Assembly (NCBI RefSeq): GCF_910592395.1
Contig: NC_088324.1
Location: 3,410,001 to 3,474,000, forward strand
Length of the DNA: 64,000 bases
DNA from: Lineus longissimus
Taxonomy: Eukaryota > Nemertea > Pilidiophora > Heteronemertea > Lineidae
Direction of reading: 5' to 3'
In this document: positions 1 through 12,504 of the stretch, piece by piece
Layout: every line of letters begins with the position of its first letter
How positions within the stretch are numbered: the stretch's first letter is position 1
Notes under the pieces: model-generated
Databases searched by the model: none
What the model was told of the DNA's origin: nothing
The model's input: only the letters and a program-made list of their open reading frames with translations
Made by a program: the position numbers and the translations under genes

Positions 1-131
1 GTTGTGAGAAGTGAAGTGGGTCGGAGCATTGACGAGTTGGAACATGTTGAGGGAGTCTATGAGGAGTGATAGGTGACCTGAATTGCTATCTTGCCTAGCT
101 CGATTCACCGAGGCAACAGTCCAACTTAAAC

Positions 132-303
132 CCGGTGTAAAAGTAAAAAGTGTCCCCCCTAGAAAAAGTGTCCGGGCCTATTGTATTCTGACAGATTTTG
201 GCATATGGTTCTATAGAGGCAATGACCGTCAAAAGCTCAGCGCATAATATAATCCTTTGTTCCCGGATATTTTATCCTAGGACATTTTAAACTTCTACAC
301 CGG
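132..303. repeat. 172-bp MITE with CCGGTG termini
   Basis: The left end starts CCGGTGTAAAAGT and the right end finishes ACTTCTACACCGG, so the ends are imperfect inverted repeats continuing into AAATGTCC-type sequence. A longer relative with the same ends lies at 15341-16310 in the opposite orientation. No coding potential. I could not define a target-site duplication, so the superfamily is open. Confidence 0.7.
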
Positions 304-1180
304 CGAAAATGCATTCTTCAGTACCCAACAAATCACGCCGGCATTTCACAATAATACCAGAAAGTTGTCGAAGGATCTTTCCGCAGGCGGAGTTGATTTT
401 AGAATTCCCTGTTGCCAGCAATTTTCCAGGATTTTTCACGTACACTTTTCACTTAGCAGAGTGTCGAGTTACGGCATCTGAGTCACGCTGTTGTGGCCAT
501 ATTATTCGACTAATAAGCACTGTTATATATTAACTGCTATGAATTATCTGCTGATATAAATTAAGCACCAGTTCAGTTATTTTTTTCCTCCTTCAGTAAA
601 TTTGACACATGTAGTTGAGAATTTATGCAAAATTATGGGTTTTTGTTAGAAAGGTGTGATTAAAATCATAATTCGATTTTTTTTTAAATTGTTTTTGTAC
701 ACATGACCAGTTTGGCCCATTCTGACCAGGTTTTATATACATTATAACATTGTAAAATCATCACAAAACATGTTCTCTCACATTTTACACTTTTTGAATT
801 TTTGCTCCCGTTAATTGTGCGCTTGGAAAGGTTCATTTTCGTTAATTCGGTGCTTTAAGGGTTAAAATCTCATTTAAACTAATGTTTTAAACATAAAATG
901 TGGGATATAAAATAAAATAAAATAAACATTTTTTAAACATAAAATGTGGAGAAAGTTTGAAAGAATAACTGCACGAGCAATAGGGCGTAATCAGCGATGC
1001 AATAATTGTAACCAGATTGCACTTCACTTCATATTCATTACTCTCTTGTGTACGTCATAACGTTGGAATTCCCCCGCTGTTGGCTTTCGAGATCGGCGTG
1101 TATGGCAAGCCAAAGCGGAATTTATTCAAGACTTTAGAATTACCATTCAAGAAGTTAAATATAAGTTCAAGAAGGAAATA
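304..1180. other. AT-rich spacer, no gene seen
   Basis: This stretch is AT-rich with homopolymer runs. The short open frames have no recognisable domain and no splice context. I see no RNA gene or repeat worth naming apart from short AAATAAAATAAAATAAA runs near 905-925. Confidence 0.5.
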
Positions 1181-1325
1181 TATGTTCAAGACTAAAATAT
1201 GTTCAACCTTGAATAAAATATGTCCAACCTTGAACAAAATATATTCAACCTTGAACAAAATATATTCAACCTTGAACAAAATATATTCAAGACTCACGTG
1301 ACCATATTCAAGACGCACGTGACCA
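1181..1325. repeat. 21-bp tandem array with CACGTG units
   Basis: About seven units of 21 bp run from about 1181. The first type reads TTCAACCTTGAACAAAATA. The last two units switch to TTCAAGACTCACGTGACCA and TTCAAGACGCACGTGACCA, each holding a CACGTG palindrome. Because 21 is a multiple of three, frames on both strands stay open as heptad-like peptides. These are by-products of the repeat, not genes. Confidence 0.85.
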
Positions 1326-3488
1326 CAAAATTGATGACGTAGAGCGTAGAATCTGTGGTACTTCCGATGCGTTCTGTTTCACGACAGGCATTGCGCATTT
1401 TGAGCCTATAATTTGCCTGATGTCTGTGAAACATGTATCGACTCTGACATTCACTCGGCATCCATGTCATGATGTGTAGGATTACAGTACCAGTGCATTC
1501 TCCGCAAACAATAGTGGTATATCTACGATTGGTATTAGTGGCTTATAACGTACATATCCCACGATCCAAATCAGGCTGCCCCACCTTTCAGCTAGGGGTG
1601 GAACTAAACAGACATTGCGCTACAGTGGGATAATGATGAACTATAGCAACGAAGTATCTTTTAAGGTATGCGTGACGTCAGAGTGACATCATTTTGTAAA
1701 GAAAGGTATCCATCTATTCGCAAAACCAGCCCCTATAAATGTTTTAGATTTGCATTAGGTTTGTAGTAATCATATAGTTGCCCCCTTGACTGACAAACAA
1801 ACCCCAACTACACCGACAGCAAATCTAAAAACGATATCATTTTACATTTGGGGGTAGTCAGTCGAGGGGCCTGAGCTGAATTGAAGGGGTAGGGGGCAAT
1901 TGAGCTATTATATAATTTCTCGCGCCTGTGCGCAGTAGTTTCGAGATCTCGCGGGATACAGAACGTGCGACATTCGATTTATCGGATGGTGTTGTAGTAT
2001 TTCAGTTTTGCTCAATTCCATTGCTAATTTACGGTTTGAAGTACCGGTAGGCTATGAAACGTAGACCATGTCATAGTTAGGACCGCATCAAATATCATGA
2101 CCATGGAATTTGGTGGTAAGTATAGCCAGATGGTCGCCAAAGGTGTTGTTTTTTTGTCACCTAATTGTCCTAAATCGATCTGAGAAAAAAGCATGGCCGT
2201 CGCCCAGCCCCGGCCCAGGCCCAGCAGGGCACGTGCCAAGCTAGGCCTACCACCTGTATTGATAAATGAGATGCATCCCCATGCTGCTGCCGTAAATGTA
2301 TGTAAATGCTCGATGCGTGGACATCTTCATCATTATTTGTCATCAATCATTGACATATCACATTGATGTAATGGTAGGCCTAGTGCTAAGCCCGTGAACA
2401 TGAGACCGAAATCTGGCAGGTCAGCACTCCAAGTTACGAAGGACTGTATAAGGTCACTCAGGCCTCTCAATTACATGATTCCTACACCGTTACCGTACAG
2501 GATGTCCCCAAATTAGGTGGGTTTTTTTCTTTTTTTTTTAAATATGACCCCCCTGAAGCGTTTTTTGACCCCTAACATAACCAAATCTCATCCAAATGGC
2601 CTCATTTTAAAGTTTTCCCCTAAAATTATGATTTTTCTGGTGTATGTGGTGATATCAGTCACTAACTTTGATTTATGACATCGCTGTTCAGGCAAATTGG
2701 CGTGATGAATGAATGAATGAAAAGCATTTATAGGCGGCGCCTTTCCATGAGCCTGATCAAGGTGCCACCCCGTTCAAAACCGAAAACATCATTCAGAGAA
2801 GTGCTTCTTAAAAAAAAAATGTCTCCAAATTAAGCCAAAAAGCAAAAAAACATGTCCCCCAAAATAGGATAAAAAAATACAGGGTGTAGAGGTCTCCACG
2901 TTATTGAAAGGCCTGTCACTCTATCGTACAATGGCCCATTTGGATAGAATCATGGTGTTACAAAACTCAGTAGAAAAGTATTTTTGACTGCCCTCAGCGG
3001 ATCCTTTTCTCAAGCTGGGGTTGGTTCGAACCCCCCTGATCCCCCCCCCCCCGTCTACAGCCCTGACGTTAGATATTCCTAAAAATAGCACTGTGATAGA
3101 CCGTATCTGCATAGTAGTAAGCTTAAACTCGTTGCGCAGGAATTCCCTACCTTGATTGGCGCAGATACTCGACTCAATGGCGGATTGGAGCGTAGAACAT
3201 CGAGAGTATTCAAATGGGCTATCGTTGATTAGGCTCTGCTCATCCCGAGGCCAACCTTGTGTCTTCCTGTTTTGCCACCACATGTAGGTTCATTGGCAAG
3301 GATGTGGCCAATCAGGCGCCTCCCCTTTAACTATTGGCATTGTCTGAAGTTGTCTTAAGGCCTTCTGAAGCCTCGTGTTCGTTAAAATCATAGATCGAGT
3401 GTAGCCTGCATGGAGGCTGTATTTTGTCTATGCTAATTCATAGTTTTGACTATTAGTATTTTTTGCACTTTATGTGTTTGTTTTTCAG
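1326..3488. other. Non-coding stretch with one weak inverted-repeat block
   Basis: No gene is supported. Between about 1765 and 1915, ATATAGTTGCCCCCTTGACTG and a related complement around 1855-1905 (GGGGGCAATTGAGCTATTATA) form loose arms, perhaps an old MITE. A run of 12 C lies at 3041-3052. The rest, including the poly-T and poly-A rich block at 2520-2880, shows nothing I can assign. Confidence 0.45.
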
Positions 3489-6449
3489 CATCATCCAATG
3501 GTAATGATGACAATCCTTCTGGTGAGAATGCAGGGCATTATGCACGAATCAAAGAGTTGGCTGCCTCCTATCGCAGGAGAAAGAGGAACACCTATCCTAA
3601 AAAGAACTTAGCCATATGATAAGGCTCCATCCAGGGACATCAATGGTGCTATAGATGGTCCATCAGTTCCCAGAAGAGAAAGAAAAGGGAAGAAAACCTC
3701 AACGACAGGTAGATGGTTTTTGGTTGACAAATGCCTTCACCTCGTCTGAGCCATCAATATTCAATTAGGCTTTAAACATGGAAAAATATTGCTGCTAGAC
3801 TAGGCTTACATTAGTGCAATTAACTGATAATTTCATGTTCTGGACAAATGGTTTATGCCTACAAATCCAACCCTATCACTGCTATACCTCTTTAAAATTT
3901 CTCACCAATCTTTAAAATCAAACCAGAAAAATTAGTCTTTTCCACCCTTTTTATGTAAGAAATTCCATGGAAGAAATTGCATCTTTTCTGGCGTAATCTG
4001 CATTTGGCCGTAATTTCAAAATTGCTTGTTTTTCCAGAGAAACTAAAGGACATTCCTGAGGAATTGCTACCAAGTAATCATGAAGTAGAAATCGATGCAC
4101 CTTTCGATTTTCAAGTGTTCCAGCAAGGTTTGTGATTTGTCTTTTTAAGGTCTTTTTATTCATCAGCTAGTTGGCTCTATTCCAAGACACAAATCAAGTT
4201 GTGTATTTTATAAGGAGTAAGTTTCCGATTTGACCTACCATACTTTTTACGGCTGCAGAGGTCAAACGACGTGAACTGATTCATCTAAATTTTGAATTTT
4301 GTGTTGATCACAAGTCAGGTTATAGTTTGCAAATGATTTATTCTTTTTTAAAGGTTAATTGGGCAACACTGGCTGCTGATTAAGGCAAATAATGGTATTT
4401 TCGAATCAACACTTAGGAACTTTTTTTTTCTTTCCCGGTAGTATTTATCAATGCACTTTTAATTTACAGTGAGAGCTGAACTTATGGAGCTTCTGAATGG
4501 GATTCGGGCTTCCAATAGTACTGAAGTGCCAGGCACTGAATCTGAATGGAAGAAAAGGCATTTTGTTGCGCATGCTGACCGGAAGCAAAGACAAGAGGAG
4601 AGTTGGGAGGAGGTGCGGGAGCCAGTATTGAGGTCAATACTTAGGAAAATGGGAAAACATACCCGGTAGTTCATCATGTGCAGTTTGTGTCTCATGTGCG
4701 TCGTCAGCTGTTATCAGGTATGACATATTTGTAGGAGATAAATTTGTTTTCAAAGTGTACATGTAACAGGCACTAAAAATAACTGAAGGAACACAGCTAT
4801 TTATTCAAAACACAATTTCTTCTCTAGAATGTGATTCAGAGTCTGGAGCTGAAGATAGAAGCTGCAAGAACACCACGGTTTTCCCTTGTGCCATGGTCAA
4901 CCCAGTTTGTTGACCAGGTTTTCCAGCCTTCTGCCCTATCTTCGGGAGTTTTTCAATTTAATTATATACACACTTTCATTCTTTTCAGATTCTTATAAAG
5001 TTCATTGGTTTAAATAACATGACATGATTTGAAAGAGAGCAATTAACACGACAGTATTAAAGGGGCTTTCTTCATATTAGCAGTTTGTGCAGTTACGATG
5101 CATGTCGAGTTCACTGCTATATCGATCAGTTTAAAAGTTTATCATTTTCATTTCAGATGCTTCAAAGAGTCGGGCTTCTCTACGAAAGTGTCTTGAAAAG
5201 GAGAGAAAGCAACTTCAGCATTGTGTTAGTCTGCTGTCATGTTTCTTTGGACGAAGTCACGCAAGAGGACTATTTGTTGCCTTGGCATAATCCTGCAGGT
5301 TGGCATTCACTTCATATTCATTTACCCACAAACTTCACTTAGTACATGTAACACAAAGTCCAGGACACAAATAACTCCAAGTGGTAATGTCCTGCAGTCA
5401 TTTTCGATTGTTCAGAGAAATTGATCCAGCTGTTGTTTATCAAGCAATTTGAGGTTTAAAGCCTGGGTCGGCATTTTGCTCTAGGCTTACTGGTACATTG
5501 GTCTTCAAGTGATGTAAAGTACATTCTACCTTGTACATTTAACACAATTTGGTTGCAATGTAGCATTGGTTGCAAGTAAAATGTTAAGTTGCGCCTCAAT
5601 CTTATAGTCACATTTCTGACATATCCAGCATGTATTTTTACCAGAGTTTCGTATGTACATGTAGGAGGGATGGAGCAAGAAACTTTTAGCCTGTAGTCCT
5701 AATATTTGTTTCTTCAATTCAGGGAACAAGGGAGAAACATTTGCTTTGAAGAAGAAAATAGTTGATATACATGAACACATGACCAGGTACATCGAGGAAT
5801 TGCCTGTGCTCATTCAAGAGATGGTATCAACTGTTCTTTTCTTCAAGAAAAAAATCAACACCTTGGAAGACAGAATCAACACCGTGAACAATGAGGCCAT
5901 CAAAAACCAAGGTAGTGGCCATGCAATTATTTTTACCCAACATTTGTGGTGGTTGATGCATACATGTACTTGTCTTGCTGTGGCACTACCTCTGAATTAA
6001 CCTGGGCTGTGGATGCAGATCAGGATCTGATTGCAACTTCGTTCTTTCCCAGCTCAGGTTCAGTTTACTAATACAAATGTACTACGCCCTGCTTTGAATT
6101 AATTCAAACCGAATGCCTTTCATTAATCTAACTGGACAGACATAAACTATTGGTTTGCAGATGTATGTGCATTACCTTTGTTGATGACTTCCGAATTTTA
6201 ATGTCCAGCTCTCCTTCTATTTAAGAAAACCATGGATTGGTGATGTTGCTGCTGGAATCAAAGGAATTCTACACAGACCTTCTCCTAGAAGCAACAGATG
6301 TATTTGAATGTATAGACACTGACATAGAGATCGTGGTGGATTTTGAGGAAGGGGAGGTGCAACCTGGTGAAGAATCAAATTCGGAGGAGGATGCGTCTAG
6401 CTCTGAGGAGGAGGAGGATTGTGATGACATTGGCATTGAGTACGTGTAA
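3489..6449 (+). pseudogene. Degenerate multi-exon gene of unknown function
   Basis: I do not recognise this protein. Plausible exons begin after good acceptor sites at about 3489, 4043, 4469, 4830, 5158 and 5723, with donors at about 3711, 4128, 4720 and 5912. Phase is consistent across the junctions 3711/4043 and 4128/4469. The first exon is basic (YRRRKR near 3570). The exon at 4469-4666 is charged. The exon at 5723-5912 encodes a likely coiled coil. The last segment (6237-6449) ends in an acidic Ser/Glu-rich tail and a stop. Frameshifts are needed near 3618 and 4655, so it is probably decayed. Nothing links it to a transposon except its surroundings. A real but poorly sequenced gene is an alternative. 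Confidence 0.45.
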
Positions 6450-7399
6450 TTAACCCTTTGAAGCCGGATTTATCTCAGAAATCCCGATATTTTTCGACTT
6501 GATTTGGTCTAAGTTTGTCTAAAAGGGTATAGTGTCCCCAAATGTCACTCGAAGCTAACAAAGTATGCCACGAGATGCTAATGTTTTCGGAACTCTGTGG
6601 CATCTCTTAAGGCCCTTGCAGAGGTTCTCAAGAAGCATGTTTGTGAATAAGGTGACTTTTTCTGGTGAAAGTTCGAACTTCCAATGCAGTTTATTGGGAA
6701 ACTACGCCACAAATCAGGTGTTGTGACGACCCTAAAATGACGTCATATGGCAAAAAGTGTCAACTGAGGCAAAACTGTTCAGTGAGAGTTTTTTTTTGCT
6801 CGTCTGGCGCTCAGGAATCTGCCAACTGTTCGACGATACAGCGATGTTCCGGCCCTCGGGACGAACTTAACCATGAGGGGGGGGGGGTACCTGCTGCTGG
6901 TTAATTTTTTTATCTGACCACAGGGGGCTAGGCTGATGTCCTGCAACTCCCAAAACGACTTAGAATTATTGCCGGACCACTAGGGACCTTGGAAAATGCC
7001 TTTTGTGTAATCTGATATATTGTGAATCCACCAATTATGTATAAGCAGATTTGTATTACTGGCTGAATGTGAATTTCAGCAGCAATAAAATGATTCTTGC
7101 ATCAAAATACATGCACTTGTTTTCATTGTTGCTCACCTTGGGTGAACACAGCTGATACTATCAGGCTGCCTACATGTATAAAGAAACATCAATTTTTGCC
7201 GGAAATTAGCAGACAGGTGTCAAAGATGTGTATGGTCAAGTAGCATCTGCCTCATCTTGACTGAGAAAGGTTGTGTATTCAAGTTGCCCTTGTCCTTGTG
7301 TCATCCCCTGAAGGCCACGCTTTGAAGTGTCTGACCATTGTATTGTCCTGCATGTACATGTATACATGTAGCGGGCTGTTGGATTACTGAGAAAAATCA
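6450..7399. other. Spacer with a lone piggyBac-like end and poly(A) signal
   Basis: TTAACCCTTTGAAGCC at about 6452 resembles a piggyBac-type terminus with its TTAA target, but I found no matching inverted end nearby. A run of 11 G occurs at 6877-6887, and AATAAA occurs at about 7084. No open frame here has a recognisable domain. Confidence 0.4.
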
Positions 7400-8330
7400 A
7401 ACTACTCTGAATGACATCTTCAAAGACCGTACTTCAGTATGCGGTAGGTGTATTCTGGTTGGATGTGACATTGTCTCAAGTAAACCATCATTCTGAATTA
7501 CATACCATATGCAGCTGCAGTATTTTGGTTAGAAGTGACATTATATCGTACATGTAGGTAAACCCAACTCTTCTGAATGATATCATCAGAGTCATTATTT
7601 CCATACGATCAGGCGTATTCAGGTTGGATGTGACATTGTGTCGAAAGTAAACCGACCATTCTGGATGACGTCTTCAGAGACGGTATTTCCATACGATCAG
7701 GCGTATTCAGGTTGGATGTGACATTGTGTCGAAAGTAAACCGACTATTCTGGATGACGTCTTCAGAGACGGTATTTCCATACGATCAGGCGTATTCAGGT
7801 TGGATGTGACATTGTGTCGAAAGTAAACCGACCATTCTGGATGATGTCTTCAGAGACGGTATTTCCATACGATCAGGCGTATTCAGGTTGGATGTGACAT
7901 TGTGTCGAAAGTAAACCGACCATTCTGGATGACGTCTTCAGAGACGGTATTTCCATACGATCAGGCGTATTCAGGTTGGATGTGACATTGTGTTGAAAGT
8001 AAACCGACCATTCTGGATGACGTCTTCAGAGACGGTATTTCCATACGATCAGGCCTATTCAGGTTGGATGTGACATTGTGTCGAAAGTAAACCGACCATT
8101 CTGGATAATGTCTTCAGAGACGGTATTTCCATACGTTCGGCGTATTCAGGTGGGATGTGACATTTTTTTAAGCATTTTCCATGACATCTTGTGTATATTC
8201 TGGGTGGGTGTGACAAATCCTTAAGTAACCCAAACATTCTGAATGACGTCTTCAAAGGCAGTATTTCCGTATGTGGCAGGTGTATTCTTGTTGGACGTGA
8301 CGTTGTCTAAAGTAAAGTGTTACCTTGCTG
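7400..8330. repeat. 88-bp minisatellite
   Basis: The word TTGGATGTGACATTGTGTCG recurs every 88 bases (for example 7624, 7712, 7800, 7888). About six units between 7600 and 8130 are nearly identical. Diverged units extend the array to roughly 7400 on the left and 8330 on the right. Each unit also holds GACGTCTTCAGAGACGGTAT. The homogeneous core with decayed edges is typical of a minisatellite kept uniform by unequal exchange. Small open frames across it are repeat products. Confidence 0.9.
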
Positions 8331-8557
8331 TTAGGACACTCCAATATCGTCCGCAATTGAAAGGCGTCCTGGTTGTGGAATTCCACCCACAATTATTAGA
8401 GAGGTATCCACCGAGGGAGGCTCCAAGTCCAATGTACATGTAAAGTACGCTGTAATTTGCAATCCTAGCACATGTAGCCAGACTTCTCTATTGATGCCAA
8501 TTCAAGAGAAACTCGGTATCAAGTGCCGGTCTGGATATTGTCTCAAGGTATGCATTC

Positions 8558-8695
8558 AGGGACCATCTCGCAGGTACATGTTTTTTGAAGCAAAAATGAC
8601 TCAAGTCACTTAGTCTTGGGTGTGACCACACTCAAAAAGACTAAATGACTTACCCGTAGTCTTTTAGGCTTCAAAATACTTTTGAGATGGTCCCT
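8558..8695. repeat. 138-bp foldback (hairpin) element
   Basis: The left end AGGGACCATCTC and the right end GAGATGGTCCCT are perfect complements. The arms continue inward with TTGAAGC, GACT and AGTCTT against their complements (AAGACTAAATGACT, GCTTCAAAA). The element would fold into a long imperfect hairpin. Non-coding, probably a MITE. Confidence 0.75.
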
Positions 8696-9662
8696 TATAA
8701 TACATGTAGTCAAGTCGCTGTGAGGTAGCAAAGATAAAGGCAAGACTATATGTATCTAATAGTATGAAAAACGCCACGTTTATTAAATGATACATGTATA
8801 CAACAGCCACAGATTGTCTGAAAAAACAATAATTCCACAGTACATGTACATGTAACTTACATTTACTTTTAATGAGACCTTTGAAAGATATGATAAGTTT
8901 ACATTGTTACTATATTTGTGCCAATTCAATATTATCCATTATGTAATCTTTCATCAAAAGTGATCATGTGAGTTTATGTCAGAATGAATAATGCGTGGAG
9001 GTGAAGAAGGAATACCGAAATACGTGAATTCCACTGAACAAAAAAACACAGGTGGGAGGATTTGCACAAATTCACATAAATTTTTTCAACAATCGAAAGG
9101 GCTAAGACATGAGGTGCATCACTTCTTGTGCGTTCCTGAACCTAAAATAGAGGAAATTAAAAGAACCACTATTATGCAGATATTAGTATCACACGACATC
9201 ATATCATTTTCTTCCAAGGGTACACTACCAAAATATATGGAATTAAGGCGAAGAAAACAAGCAAATCTCAATTACACTGCATTCATGCTGCAACCTCATA
9301 CTAGTTTGAGATGCCTTTGAACCAAAGACTTCCACTGCTTTGAAGAGTTCCCAACAATTTTCTCACCAGCGAAGTGTTTTTATTGAATAGAAACCGTTCT
9401 GTAATTGCAATACAAAAGCCTTTTGAATGGACAGGTGAGTTTTATGACATCTTTTAATGTATCATCTGAAGGAATTTCAATAAATTGATTGTCAATCCTT
9501 CCTTTTGACTCCACAATTCTGATAAACGATAATTATGTGATAAGCTACAGTTGTTCGAATTGGGCACTACCTCTAAGAAACTGCTGCATCAGCCTGACTC
9601 ACAACCACTACAACATCAACTGCATAGAGCACACAGCCATAATCCTTTCAATCATGATTTAC
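8696..9662. other. AT-rich spacer, no gene seen
   Basis: TACATGTA words are frequent near 8700-8860. Open frames of up to 109 codons exist but show no domain, no codon structure and no splice context that I can support. Confidence 0.45.
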
Positions 9663-9816
9663 CTAATTTTTCTTTGTAAGAAGAGATGAGAGGAGAAGTT
9701 ACGTCTTCCGCTTTCACCCATGAGTTGTGGGACGCATCATATCCTTGCCACTTTATGTAATACGTGTTGTTTTTGGGGTCGTAGTTGTCTATTCTCTCAG
9801 CTGCGCAATAAGTCTC
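9663..9816 (-). CDS. Chromodomain exon
   Basis: Read on the minus strand, an acceptor (TTTTGCAG) precedes 9816 and a donor (TTAG/GTAAAT) follows 9663, giving a 154-bp exon. Its peptide contains AAERIDNYDP, YYIKWQGYD, SWVKAEDV and ISSYKEKL. This is the chromodomain pattern with aromatic-cage positions: Tyr/Trp in YYIKW and the later W. Chromodomains bind methyl-lysine histone tails and occur in host proteins and on some retrotransposon integrases. I could not find the other exons with confidence. The 10080-10292 minus-strand frame, rich in Lys, could be one. Host gene or transposon gene is undecided. Confidence 0.6.
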
Positions 9817-10027
9817 CTGCAAAATAAGTCCATTACATTTCATTTTGATGGCCATGCGACCAAATTGTCCCCCCCCCGATTGGATATGAGGATACAGGGG
9901 TCAGTTCCTCATTAAACCTTTCAACAACTGAACATTTGGCTAAATGTTTCTTTGTAATCTCATTGCATCATGCACTCCGAGGAGTCCATTATTTCAATGG
10001 AAATATCACATAACTGTTTGTTTTTGC

Positions 10028-10096
10028 ACCGCAAATTAAATTTCTAAATCAGCTTATGGTTGCAAATTTCTAAATCAGCTTATGGTTGCAAATTTC
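10028..10096. repeat. 29-bp direct repeat
   Basis: CAAATTTCTAAATCAGCTTA followed by TGGTTG is repeated in tandem at about 10029-10087, with a partial third copy (GCAAATTTCTA). Short local duplication, no function inferred. Confidence 0.7.
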
Positions 10097-10323
10097 TATC
10101 AAAAATCCTATCCTCCTGATGATGTGATGCAATGATGCCATGAAGACAAGTGCTACATTTTCTATATATCTTATGACCACTGTTATTTCCAACACGGCAA
10201 CTTGAATCTAATAAAAATTTCTTACCCTTCGCCTTGCTTGCTTTTCCCTTGCTGGGCTTTTCTTTTCTGAAAAAAGTGGTACGTGTTTCCATTGATAGTG
10301 CTTCTTACATGTACATGTACAAT

Positions 10324-10461
10324 AAGAAAACCGCACGAGTGTCTGATCCGAGTATCCAGATTGCACGAGATGATTTTCTACGGCTTGAAAAGCTCTCACC
10401 CTGCGTAGAAAATCATCGAGTGCAATCTGGATACTCGGATCAGACACTCGTGCAGTTTTCT
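10324..10461. repeat. Long near-perfect hairpin
   Basis: The left arm (about 10325-10382, containing CACGAGTGTCTGATCCGAGT) is matched almost base for base by its reverse complement at about 10404-10460 (ACTCGGATCAGACACTCGTG). Arms are close to 58 bp with a loop near 21 bp. The arms are much better preserved than most repeats here, so it is young or conserved. Non-coding; open frames through it read the two arms. Confidence 0.85.
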
Positions 10462-10822
10462 ATTTATCATATACGTCTGCCAGATCACTGCACTTAGGGT
10501 ATATGATAAAAGTGCTTAACGACAGACAAAGTCAAAGCCAACAATGCTGGACAAGATGAAATCGTAAGGATATAAGCTCACCCATGTGAGCCAAGAATAG
10601 AAAATGCCACAACATTACCATGACAAAAAAGGGAACTATTGACTTTTACACTAGAATTAGAAATTACAATTAGAAAATTAGACAACCAAACCATTGGGTA
10701 CATGCGTACTGGTTATCAAATTGGATATTGGTGGTGCAATAATAACACACACTCAGGTTTGGTAAGAAAGAATTTGAAAATACACTATCATTTCTTGAGA
10801 CCAAGGCAAAAATTAGAGAGTA

Positions 10823-11850
<1,028 letters not shown>

Positions 11851-12504
11851 TTTTCCCATAAAGTCATGATGGACATGACAAGTTAAGTCTGAACAATCTC
11901 AAGGTCTAAAAAGAATTCGGTGATGGAAACTTGGTCACACACATACCTTAGCTTTGACTGACTTCCCATTGTTCACAGGTTGAGAAGTTGCCTCAGGCCT
12001 ACTTGCTGGTGCAGCCTGTAAAAGAGAAGGCAAACACATCTGGGTCAGACGGTCTAGCAAAGAGGTCACATGCGACAATCTGAAGATTATTGTCAGTCAC
12101 TTTTAGTGGCAGTGTATCTGCTTCTCAATCTTTTGGGTATTATTTGTACCTCTGCATACAACCAATTGGCAATGGAATCGGAAAAAAGATTTCAAAGATG
12201 GCTGCTATGCAGCCAGAATTTTCGCAAAGATGAAGAAGTTAAAATTTAGAATGGCAATTCCCAATGATGCTAACATTGCACGATAATATATCGCCAGGTC
12301 TGCTTTGTATCCCCATTTTACTATTTCTGTCATGCAGACATGGCGCTAATTTAATTACCCTTTAAAAAGTGGCAGTACTGTACTGTCATCATAATCATTG
12401 TGGGTCCACTTTTAATAACCATTCCTGGTCCTCAGTGGTTCAGTCACAATAACAGCGTGCGTGAGGAAGTCACTCATAATTCATTAACTAAATTAATGTA
12501 CCGG
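11851..12504. other. Spacer, nothing recognised
   Basis: No open frame with a domain, no repeat structure and no RNA gene could be supported between the Tc1 relic and the foldback element. Confidence 0.4.

Noticed and set aside
7400-8330. CRISPR-like array
   Set aside because: The 88-bp units are contiguous near-identical copies without unique spacers, and the DNA is eukaryotic.
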